A stretch of 37,682 nucleotides of DNA from Chara braunii (GCA_003427395.1 BFEA01001271.1:18810-56491), one strand, 5' to 3'. Shown: positions 11,782 to 21,486, counted from the stretch's first letter. Notes: generated by a model from the sequence alone, not told the origin. Program-made: numbers and translations.

Positions 11782-11799
11782 TCCCCGACAACGGCGCCA
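11782..11799 (-). promoter_or_regulatory. Primer-binding site, tRNA-Asp type (element A)
   Basis: The minus strand reads TGGCGCCGTTGTCGGGGA. The 3' end of plant tRNA-Asp (known sequence) predicts TGGCGCCGTTGCCGGGG here, so there is one C-to-T difference. The preceding two bases and CGACA at 11802 place the LTR end. It primes minus-strand DNA synthesis and lies upstream of gag. Confidence 0.8.
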
Positions 11800-11826
11800 C
11801 CTGTCGAGGGCATCGGTCTAGCACCG

Positions 11827-12116
11827 CACTTGGCAGCGCGGGACCCTCCCGGCCGCGTCACGCAGGAGTTCGACCACCTCGTCACGAACATAATACCATG
11901 GAGCTTCCAATAGGCCGCTCTNNNNNNNNNNNNNNNNNNNNNNNNNNNNNNNNNNNNNNNNNNNNNNNNNNNNNNNNNNNNNNNNNNNNNNNNNNNNNNN
12001 NNNNNNNNNNNNNNNNNNNNNCACTTGGCAGCGCGGGACCCTCCCGGCCGCGTCACGCAGGAGTTCGACCACCTCGTCACGAACATAATACCATGGAGCT
12101 TCCAATAGGCCGCTCT
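11827..12116. other. Assembly gap (100 N, 11922-12021) with identical 95-bp flanks
   Basis: Bases 11827-11921 and 12022-12116 are identical over 95 bp on either side of exactly 100 N. This is the pattern left when overlapping contig ends are scaffolded without merging. Open frames that run across the N block are artefacts. The true sequence is probably one copy with no gap. Confidence 0.9.
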
Positions 12117-13740
12117 GACCGAGTGCGCCANCCATACCTCTCGCNAGCCGCTACGACAGGATAGGGCCAACGCGAGGCACGACTTACCTCCACCATTCGG
12201 GAGCTGTCACCTCCCTACGGTGGGCGTATCCCCGCCGAGCTACCAGTCCACAATACGAAAGCTACTCGGTTGCAATCGCAGAGGTGGACCAGCCGANGGC
12301 GTTTCTCGTTTGCTGTAGCATAGGGGGTAAGCGCGGTATTANGCCTTTATCGAACCCACACGCGAATCGTCCTCTTGGGGTGGCTGAAATCCCAAGCGCG
12401 ATCCGTCGGCGGTCGACTAGGATGCACTCTACGCACGCACGTACACCACATAACGACAAAACAACACAACTACACTTACATACATACCCACTCAGACGAG
12501 ACGACACAAACAAACAACGCACGTGATCCTAGTCCCTCCAGTAGCCATCTCGTAACTTTTCCGGCGCAGAAATCGGATAAGCGCCAAGCGTGAGACTTCC
12601 TATAAAACCGCGCGGACGTAGGGCCTTCTCATATCGACTGGCGCTACTTGAAATATGCAAACAGTCGCAGTAATGGCCTCACGATATTGAATGGCTGAAA
12701 AAAAATTATATTGTGGGGGTTTGCCCCTCACAATATTGGACGACTGAAGGACATGCCGTCCGGCCTTCGTCACTACTATGTCTTGGACAGAGCGTCACGA
12801 CAGGCAGTTGACCAAGGCTCCACTTGAAAGGAAATCCCCCCGCATCTCGTGGAGCCGGAACCCGCCTTGCCTGAACAAGGACCTCGAACCAGGGTTCAGG
12901 ACTAACGTCTGACTAAAAATTTCAAAAAGCATAAATAATAATGGGGCTCCCGGCCCTTAGTCGCGACCCCATCTACCCTCTACGTGCGGGCCCAGGTGAC
13001 CGTACCTACATTTGGCACATACACATAGGGGGTCATAGGCAATACATAGAGGCTTATATTGTGCGCAGATCACTTCTCACGTTCACAGTAAGACTCCCTC
13101 CAATCATATACGTGTAAATCGCAGGCAGCCAAATACAAAATCTGAAGCACACGATGTACCTGCATTCACATCCAAATTCACCAGAGAGAAAGTCCACACG
13201 CTACATGGGGTCAACTTCAGTCACTCCACTGTACTCACACCCTATGCTTTAGCCATGCAAGCCCCAACCTCCGTCCAACCTTCCGTAAATAAATACTCAG
13301 TACTTCTTTTAAATGACCATTTAATAAAAGTCCGGGCAAAACCTTAACAAAACAATGAAGACCACCGACCAAAGCCCTTTAGGTTGAGCAAGGGGAGTGA
13401 GATGGAGTTGAGTCGTAGACCGACGAATCGGCAAAGGACTTGTTATCAAAGATAACAGAATGAGATCCTCAAGGGACCAAGCTAAGCCTAATCCAAGTCT
13501 TGAATCAAACGCTCAAGAGGACCTGTACCACAAAACAGGCCAATATCCCAGGCTAATGCGTAAGCACGTGGAGGACAACCTCCACGTCACGTTCTCACCC
13601 TAACTCTCCGAATGTTTGGCCTAAACTTACCCCCATACACATACTTAGACAAGAGTAAGTTTTAGGCAGTATCTCCTCTATACAGGATGAATCACCTATG
13701 GTTGCCACCTGTCATCTTTATAATCTAACTCCTATAAAAT
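12117..13740. other. Noncoding LTR-like DNA, no gene seen
   Basis: Short open frames only, none with a domain. An inverted repeat at 12708-12736 (ATATTGTG-GGGG against CCCC-TCACAATAT) can form a hairpin, and CCTCACRATATTGRAYGRCTGA occurs twice (12678-12699 and 12726-12747). A plus-strand TATA-like CCTATAAAACC lies near 12600, but no gene follows it. Confidence 0.5.
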
Positions 13741-14300
13741 TAGGAAAATTTCGGCAGCGCTTACCGTAGGAAAATTGTCTTCTCAGAATTTATACGAGCT
13801 CAAATACGAAATCTAGAAGTTTAGATTTTAACTCCCCAAGTCAGCTTTTGCCTAACTTCCTGAAGTAGCAAAATATTGTGCAGCATACCCTTTGAAAGGG
13901 TAAGCTCCCCAGATTTATACTAAGTCAGATATAGACTCAAGTAATGAACTTGAGCCTTGCTAAGACAAAATTTGACTAACTCCTTAGATTTGTGAAAAAT
14001 TTCGGCTGCACTCGCTCTAAAAAAGTGCTTAGCCAAGATTTATACAAAACTAAATCAGAATCTAAAAATAAATCCGACTCCCAAAGTNAAGTTTTTGTCT
14101 AACTCTCTGTTTCAGTAAAACTTTGGGCAACACTTCCCCTATAAAAGCAGGCTTCCCAGATTTATACTAGATCAGAAATAAAACTTAGACAAAAACTAAC
14201 TTTGAAAACTCAGATTTTGACTTCCTTCATGACTTTGCAGAAATTTCGGCAGCACTCCCTGTTGAAAAGTGCTTAGCCAAGACTTCTACAAGATTAAGTA
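13741..14300 (-). repeat. Five tandem 122-125 bp units with minus-strand TATA-like box and hairpin
   Basis: Plus-strand ATTTATA (TATAAAT on the minus strand) begins at 13788, 13913, 14038 and 14160, and a degenerate copy at 14282: spacings 125, 125, 122 and 122. Each unit also has AAATTTCGGCAGCACT-type DNA with an inverted repeat. The clearest are TACCCTTTGAAAGGGTA at 13886-13902, GCACT/AGTGC at 14008-14028 (with outer GGCT/AGCC) and GCACT/AGTGC at 14252-14272. Unit identity is low, so the array is old. TATA-like boxes point toward element A gag, so a repeated promoter is possible but unproven. Confidence 0.75.
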
Positions 14301-14583
14301 TAATAAATAAACCCAAAAAATGCGAGAAATTGACTAAGCAGAAAAGACTCAACTTAGAATATGCAGAAATCACAACTACCTCCTATAGCTCTAGCACGTG
14401 GCGAGCACTAAAACAACTACCTATCAAATCGAAACTCAAACTAAGCACAGGTGTCACTCAGCCACATGCAATACCAAACCACAAAGGTAAGTACTCTCGT
14501 CATCTCAAAGAATGAATTTTTGCAAACAATACTTCGTGAACTCTCAGTAAACTATCCCTTTAATCCAACTTACATAAGGCGTA

Positions 14584-15500
14584 GAGTTAGGCTATCCAAG
14601 CTTATGGAACATGCCTAACTCAGCCATAGTTATACACAAACAGAGGGCACAACTACTTCTCTCTTCTTTCAGGCATATGACCAAGCCATCCATCTTTGGA
14701 CCCATGCTTAGTCGCCCTGAACTGTTTTAGGATATTCAAGTTACATATAATTTGCTTCCCTTAGATCTTTTAAGGTTGCATATAGCAGAAGAATCAGCCT
14801 GCCCCTTCGTACCACAAGTTTATTCTTAATTAAATACTCTCTTCAGTTAATGTGATAAGCTATAGTCAGGCCATCCAAGCTTATGGAACCCTGCCTGACT
14901 AGCCTGTTCTTTGGTAGGATAGTGGTGGAGTATAGCCAAATTGTAACCTTTGAGTTCCAACATGTGCGAGGCAATCTGGGCCAGACCATCCAAGCTTATG
15001 AAACTATGTCTGGTCCTGCCTGATTCGTTACTCTCTGATCCAACATGTGCGTGACATGGGGGGGATTAAGGTCATCCAAGCTTATGGAACATGCCTCACC
15101 CCATGTCAAAAGGAGTTACTCCCTCAGAACGAAAGCAGGAAGAGGTTCAACCATCCAAGCTTATGACACATGCTCACCCTCCTCGTTCAAAAACCAAAGA
15201 AACAGAGTAAACCCCAAATAAACAAAGCAACCCAAAGCACCAAAACTTATTGAGCGCTCNGAGTCCCTGAAAATCAATCACAGTCAAGCCCTCGCAAGTC
15301 AGAGCAGTCAGGCCACCTGAACTTATAGAGCGGCCTAACCCTCCAGGCAAACCACAACACTGGGTCTCCCCAAGCTTATAGGGACTTCCCTGCCTCCAAA
15401 GCAATCAGACCATCTAAGCTTATGGAACATGTCTGATGCTTCAATCAAAACAAAACACAGCGGTCAGGCCATCCAAGCTTATGGAACAATGTATGACCCC
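14584..15500. repeat. Array of about nine hairpins with a conserved AAGCTT-containing loop
   Basis: A loop close to CATCCAAGCTTATGGAACAT recurs near 14593, 14872, 14987, 15072, 15152, 15411 and 15467, with weaker forms near 15240, 15315 and 15370. Flanking stems differ between copies but still pair: GAGTTAGGC/GCCTAACTC (14584-14592, 14613-14621), TAGTCAGGC/GCCTGACTA (14863-14871, 14893-14901), GGGCCAGAC/GTCTGGTCC (14978-14986, 15008-15016), TGACATGGGG/CCCCATGTCA (15052-15061, 15099-15108) and ATCAGAC/GTCTGAT (15404-15410, 15431-15437). No protein is encoded. Confidence 0.85.
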
Positions 15501-16779
15501 ATAAGACCCGTTCAGACTTCAAGCAAAACCACCTTTCTTCCACCCTTCCCCCAGATGCACCCCTTGTCTGCTGCAAATCTGCTTTCACACAATCAAAGAC
15601 ACTGAAACTGAGTTTGAACATACATTCTTCTTACTTAATCTGAATTCAGATCCTGAAAGTCAAACAAAAACCAAAGTACAGGGTGCATGCAATATGATCA
15701 GTCAATCATAGAAGGGTATACAGATAAGGGTTATAATCAGGTTTATAGAATGGAAGAGTAGGATTACCGTTCAATTCCCTGCCTCCAGGACTCCACCTGA
15801 GCCCCGGTAGAGCTCCCGCAATCGGTAGGGGGTGATCCTCCCCCTCAGAGGTCGTGATGCGGTCTGTGGGTTGCAATCCCACCAGCCGACTGCCGTCCTC
15901 TCCGAACCAATGACTAGACCGAGAAGAAGAAGGATAGAAAAAGAAGCATTAAGTCTCTCAAGGTTCAGGAATGGTTCTCTCAGACTCGCGCGAGAGGGCC
16001 TTGTTGCCTTGACGCGCCCGAGGGCCCGCGATAATGGCCAAGATCGCGTAGCAACTCAGCCAAATCGAAGTCAAACCACCAACTGTTGACCCTCGGACAA
16101 CCTCCTCTATTGCAGCAACAACCCCCCCCCCTTCGCAATTCTGGCCACTCCTCAAAACACAGTCATGGGTCAAAACTCAGTCCTTCCTCATGCTACCACT
16201 AAACAGCAGTGTGGCCTGACCAGCCAGGCAACAAGTATACTATGCACAGTGGAGCACAACAGTATTCAACGGACGTCAACCACCGACAATAACACTCAAC
16301 GAATGGTAGCCCAGCAAACAACCGCGTGCCGGTCAACATGTAGACAACTTTGTACGATCAACCTTCCTGCATGCACAGGTTGATAATGTAGGAGGCACTC
16401 CAACCAATAGATACGCCTGTATACCGTGGCTGATCTCCTACTGCTCTGACAAATGGGTTGAGCGGCCCCCAGGATGGTAGATAGGATCTGCAGCTCCACA
16501 GTCGGGCTTACTCAACTTTAGGCATGATATGATGGCCGTGTAGACAAATCTTCAACTTTGCATATTGCTCCCCACTCCTTTGGTCTGCAGGCGAGTAGTG
16601 CATCTGCCAACAGGTAAGTTCCGATGCCTCGCTGCTCGTGTGCAGCTACTCTATTCAGTGGGCGAACAACGCACTACCAATACTTAAGCGCCTAGGTTGG
16701 CGGCTCCCCTCCTCGCGACGAGCTCCACTCTCCTCCTGTAGCTCGTGGATCAAGTATCACCAGATAGCCCGACAACCTC
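15501..16779. other. Noncoding LTR-like DNA, possible tRNA-like SINE remnant near 15800-15880
   Basis: No convincing gene. Around 15800-15880, GGTAGAGCTCCCGC and, about 60 bp on, GTGGGTTGCAATCCCAC resemble RNA polymerase III A and B boxes. The second forms a 5-bp stem with a 7-base loop like a T arm, but its loop is not canonical. A C9 run lies near 16120. Confidence 0.3.
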
Positions 16780-17010
16780 AGTAGTTCATGTTCCACTACT
16801 TCGCTCACCAAGGTGAGCAACATACCGATCAGTAAGCCAGAAGTTCGCCTGCTGCCATTCCACTTGGCACACCGAGCTGTGTCCTGGTCAGACGGGCGAG
16901 TCTTCGAGCCCGTTGTTGTCTTCTCTATCGACAGTCAAAGGGCAGACGCACGGCTGTAGGTGCGTTTCCAACCTCCGCTTTCTCTCCGCCCTGTGGGCAA
17001 GGCCTTGGCC
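16780..17010. repeat. Cluster of short perfect inverted repeats
   Basis: AGTAG/CTACT (16780-16800), GCTCACC/GGTGAGC with a 2-base loop (16803-16818), ACGGGC/GCCCGT (16892-16913), ACGCAC/GTGCGT (16946-16965) and the palindrome CAAGGCCTTG near 16998-17007. CAGGTAAGT-like strings recur nearby (16612, 17014, 17264) and CAGTAAG or GAGTAAG at 16829 and 17081. A regular unit length is not clear. Confidence 0.45.
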
Positions 17011-18049
17011 ATCAGGTAAGTCTTCCAATTGCGAGGTTTGGCCTCACACTCCCTTCCTCCGATTGGACCGACAGCGCACTGCCGTCGAGTAAGTCTTCGC
17101 TTCTTCGGCCGGGCTCATACCACTTCCATCAGTAGGATGAGCGAAATCGGAATGAATCTTCCGACTGAACTTGACTGCATACGCTCCTCTCAGCCATGCA
17201 TGCAGAAGGATAGGAAGGCGCTATCGCCATCAATCAGAGGGAGAATCACAACGATAAAAAACAGGTAAGCGCCAACTTTGCACCTGTCCTCCCGTTACTG
17301 CCACCGAACCGACTGACTAAATCGAATGAATCTATCGCCCGACCTCGGAAAGTTACATTGTTTTCCACCCTTCCTTTATCAGCAACTCCTTTTAGTAACT
17401 TTTATCCTTCTCTGACCGTATATGCGAGTTCGCCTCCCTCCATCCTCTATGTAGGCCGTTTCCTTCCTCAACTCTGTTCGAACTAGGCGGTTAAGTCTGT
17501 TCCCTTCGTCTCTCCCAATCCCGCCATAGCCACCGCGCAGTTATTTTCTAGTTTGCCTTTCGGTTTACTAATTCATCACCGGAAAAAACCTTGAATTCCA
17601 GGTCGCCCGCCTTCAAAAACCTCCAGATACTATCTTCGTTCATGGGAAACGGTCGAGAATCGACAGAGTTACTACGTTTTCAGTTTTCATTCTTCCCTCT
17701 CTCCACCATCTCCACTCGCAGCTACTTTTTCATCTAGCTCTGAAACTACTAACTCTCCTTCAAACCTAACTACACCATTNGTCTCGCCCGAGGNGAAAAC
17801 CCCGGGGTCACATCTCCTCCCTCTCGATCCCACGTAGGATCGATAGCGCTTCGCTTTCTCGTGTGCNCCCGACTCACCTCTGCGCCATCTCCCGTCCTCA
17901 CTGCGCACGTATCCGGCACGTTTCCTCGTCTCGGTTCACCCTCTCTTTTCCTCTGCCTTTTCCTTCCCCGTCGTCTGATTTCTCCTTCGCTGCTCTCTCG
18001 CGACTGGTACCGCATCGGGTAGCAGCCTATNNAAATGTTCGGGCGGTCC
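17011..18049. other. Noncoding LTR-like DNA, no gene seen
   Basis: Pyrimidine-rich on the plus strand. Isolated N bases occur at about 17780, 17794, 17867 and 18031-18032, probably from unresolved repeat copies. Open frames are short and without domains. Confidence 0.5.
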
Positions 18050-18118
18050 GCTATTCCGAGGGAAACTTTGGAGGGAACCAGCCACTAGATGATTCGATTA
18101 GTCTTTCGTCCCTATGCC
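18050..18118 (-). pseudogene. Fragment of nuclear 25S rRNA sequence
   Basis: On the minus strand this 69-bp stretch contains CGAAAGACTAATCGAA and GGCTGGTTCCCTCC, which match the highly conserved large-subunit rRNA segment around CTAGTAGCTGGTTCCCTCCG (domain II, known sequence). By eye it has about eight differences, all transitions. Weaker similarity may extend to about 18180. Far too short to be a working rRNA; it is a captured or chance-retained fragment inside the inferred LTR. Confidence 0.7.
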
Positions 18119-18423
18119 GAATCCCGAGGAACGGTCAGCTCGGCAGTACTGCGCGCCTTCCCACAGCGCCCCGCAGCAAAACCCGACGAACGCTCTGTAC
18201 CAGCCCGATGTGATAACCTATAAGGCTAAGCCCAAGCCTGGTACCAGCAGGCACGAAACTCCTAATAAAGGGTTAGCCCACCGCTTTCGAGGCCAATGGA
18301 ACCCCTCCATGCCTTTTCTAAGTCCGCACTCACTCACACGGCCGTCCAAAGCTCGCGCCGGCCTAGCCACCGCGCCGCGGCTACCCTTATCCGACCGAAT
18401 CCATCAGTTCCCATCATCTGGAT
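18119..18423. other. Unassigned DNA inside inferred LTR
   Basis: No gene or clear repeat recognised, apart from possible weak continuation of 25S rRNA similarity to about 18180. Confidence 0.4.
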
Positions 18424-18772
18424 TCCGCTTGAGCTCACACAGGCTCACTGAACCATCCCACATACCAAGCGGAGCCAGAGAAAAGGAGCGTTCCTCAGAC
18501 TAGTTAGTTTAATCAAAGCAAACAACAATCATGATAAACAACCTGGCCGGCATCCACGCCGTGTCCTCCATTGTAATCGAAGAGAGGAAATCACGCGGGC
18601 CTCAAACCTGCGCGCCCACACACTCTCTATCTCTAGATGTTACCGTCAGACCTTTTAGTCTGCGCATCCTCGCGACTCGCACGACCTTCCTTCTTATTCT
18701 AAATTGACCCATTCCTCTGTCAACCACAAAAAAACCAGTGCGAGTATCCTTGTAAGGGTACCTGCACCGACA
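18424..18772 (-). repeat. Outer end of element A 5' LTR (copy of 1-348)
   Basis: Matches 1-348 in the same orientation. Its right edge (TGTCGG on the minus strand, at 18772) meets the RNase H reading frame of element B at 18773 with no intervening DNA, marking an insertion junction. The left limit of the match is set only by the window start. Confidence 0.8.
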
Positions 18773-19033
18773 CCGCTCATCGATCAATCATGCTCGTATA
18801 GTTGGTGAGCTTCTTCAGAGCCAGCAGCGGCTCATGATCCGTCACGAGGCAGAACTTATGTCCGTAGAGATACAGATGGAAGTGTTGGATTCCCCAAACT
18901 ACCGCATAGCATTCAACCTGCGGGGCTGAATCATTCCTCCGCTCATCTGGTACTGTACGGTTGCGTATTTGATGACAGGCTCGTGACCATCGTTCCCCTT
19001 CTGCACCAAAATTGCGGAGATCGCTTCTGGTTG
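18773..19033 (-). pseudogene. Element B RNase H, truncated
   Basis: Degrades RNA in the RNA-DNA hybrid. Visible: ECYAVVWGIQHFHLYLYG and FCLVTDHEPLLALKK, a catalytic-type TDHEPL motif. The last codons read MIDR followed by TGA, where relatives have a Trp codon (TGG). The frame then runs into the element A LTR. A stop at about 19034 (TGA where element C has TGG) and a frameshift separate it from RT. Confidence 0.8.
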
Positions 19034-20622
19034 TCAATCCGTTACGAGAATAAATTGTTTGGCGGGGTCTAGTCGGATTAGGATCGGCGCAATGGCTAGG
19101 GCCTCTTTGAGCGTGACAAAGGCTTGCTCGCATTCCCTGTCCCACTGGAGAGGCTGGTCCTTCCGAAGCAGGTTCGTGAGGGGTCTCGCAATCGACGCAG
19201 AACCCTTGATAAAACGGCGGTAATACGATGCTAGGCCTAGGAAGGCTCGAACCTGCGTCAATGTTGTGGGAACTGGGGCCTCTTTTACCCCCTCGACTTT
19301 TCTCGAATCCGGTCGCAGCCCTCCACGTGTCACCTCGTATCCCAAGAACGAAATTTCCGAGAGGAAAAACTTGCTCTTTTCGAGTGCGATCTTGAACCCA
19401 ACATCCCTCAGTGCTCCCAGTGTCCATTCGATGTGCTGAGCGTGTCCGTGGTATGTCTCGGAGTAAACCAGAATGTCGTCCATGTAAACAATGACGCAGA
19501 AATTGATCATGCCCTGAGTAAGCCGTGTCTTGTTGACGAAATTTTGAAACGTCACGTTCATCGCCCGCTCAAATGTGACGGGCGCGTTGCAAATCCCCAT
19601 AGGATACGTGATCCATTGCCACGTGCCTTCAAGCAGGACACAAACCGTCTTTAGCCGATCCTCCTCCTTAACCAGTATATGATGGAACCCATGCCGATCA
19701 TCGAATTTACTGAAGTAATTCGCACACCCAATCGCATCCAGCAAATCATCAGTCCGGGGAAGGGGATACACATCTTTGATCGTGATATCATTCAACTTGC
19801 GATAACCAATGCAAATGCGGATCGACCCATTCTTTTTCGGCACTAATACTACTGGGAATGACCATGGCCCAGTAGCGGGTTCAATCCATCCGTTCCCTTC
19901 GAACTCCCTGATTCGTTGCAAGGTTGTCTTTCGTTCGGTCAGGGAGTATCGATATGGCTTGCAATGGATTGGAGGATGGTTTCCCGTCTGAATTTCGTGT
20001 TGTATGACCAGTGACAAACCGATGTCAGTGTCTGTCACGCTAATCGCTCCCTGGTATTCCGTTAGAATGTCAGCAATCAAACAATGAATTTCATCAGGTA
20101 CGTATTGCGGGACATGCAATTCGTAGGGATGATCCCGGATTCGTATGTTTATCTGTTTCATGCGCGCCCGTTTTGTCACTTCTGGTGGCGGTGCGGAGAT
20201 AAACGAATGGTCTGACCGCCGTGAGAACACCGTGGCCATCATTTGTGCGTCTTCTTATTAGATGGCCACGTGTCCTTCCGGGTGATTCCGTCGCAGATAT
20301 CCTGCCATGGTACCGATTTAGTCGCGATCTTCATCCCGAGCCCGTCAGAGGCTGCCTCAAGACGCCCAGGGGGTTCCGAAGCACTGGCTTCCGACCCTAA
20401 GCGTAGCAATCGCACCTCTTTCGCAAGTTGCAGCAAGGACTGTGGTAGGCCGGTAATGTCACAGAAGGGTCTTTTGTCGTTGTATCGTGCGAGAAAAGGG
20501 GTTGTTCCTTCGTACAGGGTCTGAGGGGGTTCCAAAGAATCGTCCATCCTCGAGATCTGTACGAGGGGTTCGCCCAAAATCATTGACCGGGTTCTTCGGA
20601 CATTCCTGCTAGTTAGATGCAT
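19034..20622 (-). pseudogene. Element B reverse transcriptase (largely open) and upstream linker
   Basis: Makes cDNA. The 20242-19034 frame is 402 codons without a stop. Motifs: WIEPATGPWSFPVVLVPKKNG near 19880, FSKFDDRHGFHHI (first catalytic Asp) near 19700, ITYPMGICNAPVTFERAMN near 19590, VYMDDILVYSE (catalytic YMDD) near 19475, then ISFLGYEVTRGGL and RAFLGLASYYRRFIKG. A linker at 20622-20239 (VQISRMDDSLEPPQTLYEG) joins by a one-base shift near 20242. This is the best-preserved enzyme domain in the window, but the element is dead because flanking parts are broken. Confidence 0.9.
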
Positions 20623-20743
20623 CGTCCTTGCGATCGTTTAGGGTGGCGGATAGCAAACACATTGTCGCGCTAACTCCAGAATCGTCGCATCCTCATCATC
20701 ACTGCTGCCCGCATCCTTTGATGTTGAATCATCGTCCGCAGAA

Positions 20744-21480
20744 TTATCCCAGGTGAGCACTCAGAGAGTTCCGGTCATCATCGGGGAAACTCGCGAAGCC
20801 ACATTTTAGTCTCATAGGTACAACATACGGCTTTCCCCCCGTGTTTCGCAAGATAATCGATCGCCTTTCGAAATCCAGATTGACTCTCAAGGCCGTAAGA
20901 GCCGGAAGGCCTAAAAGCACATCGTACGTATTTACGTCCAGAACCACAACATCTCCCAAGGCGTGCACTTTTCCTAATCGGAATGCGACATTGGTCATTC
21001 GTCCCACCGTTTTAATCTTTTCCTCATCTGCCGAAGCAAGTTGGTTTTTTTTTGTGAGCATGATCAGATCATTCTTTCTGCCCACCCTTTCTACTACTCG
21101 TAGCGAGATGGCCAAAATAACGGCTCCCGAATCAATGATTGCGTTATACGGGACTCCCCATACCTCGATGTCACATTCCGCAGACTTCCACGGAATTGGT
21201 TTAATCCGTAGGAAGTGATCGTCTTTCTGGATTAATCCCAACAGTAGGGGGTCTTAGTTTTCGTGCTTGCTGTCCATGCAAGGGCGAACCGTTCCCCATT
21301 CGCCTTGCAATGTTGCAGCATTCGCTCGTTACCTTGTTCGGATATCGAGAGCAGATGACCAATCGCAAGAGGAATCCGATGATCCAATGCTCTGGCGATG
21401 TTTAGAACATCGATTTCGCCAGTGACGAAGGTGGGTCCTCCAGACTCCATCTCTCCTGGAGAGGGTCGCCACTCCTCCAC
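20744..21480 (-). pseudogene. Element B aspartic protease (frameshifted)
   Basis: Polyprotein protease. 21480-21232 encodes a conserved leader (TGEIDVLNIARALDHRIP) also found in element C. After a frameshift near 21240, 21241-20744 carries the active site YNAIIDSGAVILAISL (DSG) near 21140 and YDVLLGLPALTALRVN near 20930. It ends TAA at 20744-20746. Confidence 0.85.
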
Positions 21481-21486
21481 TTCCCT

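Larger units (their letters stand above)
1..18772 (-). mobile_element. Giant Ty3/gypsy-type LTR retrotransposon (element A), cut by window start
   Basis: Read on the minus strand. Bases 18772-18424 and 348-1 are a direct repeat of about 95% identity, and both copies begin at the same base with TGTCGGTGCAGG. The right copy abuts the RNase H domain of another element, as an insertion edge would. A tRNA-Asp-type primer-binding site lies at 11799-11782, two bases after a CGACA end at 11802. TGTCG...CGACA forms the terminal inverted repeat expected of an LTR. This implies a 5' LTR of about 7 kb (18772-11802) followed by gag, protease, RT, RNase H, integrase, a gag-like 3' ORF and the start of the 3' LTR. 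Coding parts carry many stops and frameshifts. Weak points: I see no polypurine tract before 348, and the inner end of the 3' LTR is outside the window. Alternative: several nested elements. Confidence 0.6.
11802..18772 (-). repeat. Inferred 5' LTR of element A, about 7 kb
   Basis: Bounded by TGTCG at 18772 and CGACA at 11802 on the minus strand. The outer 349 bp match 1-348. The interior shows no protein gene but holds hairpin arrays (13745-14300, 14584-15500, about 16780-17010), a 25S rRNA-like piece and a gap. The length is unusually large and includes 100 N plus a 95-bp false duplication. Alternative: a shorter LTR ending near 11802 with unrelated nested DNA further right. Only the 3' LTR outside the window can decide. 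Confidence 0.5.

Noticed and set aside
11703-12170. Open frames running through the N block
   Set aside because: They depend on undetermined bases and on a falsely duplicated 95-bp flank.
12595-12612. Plus-strand TATA box CCTATAAAACC as a gene promoter
   Set aside because: No downstream plus-strand gene is visible; kept only as a note in the region entry.
16600-17290. Splice donors suggested by repeated CAGGTAAGT
   Set aside because: No coding exons adjoin them; they more likely belong to a degenerate repeat.
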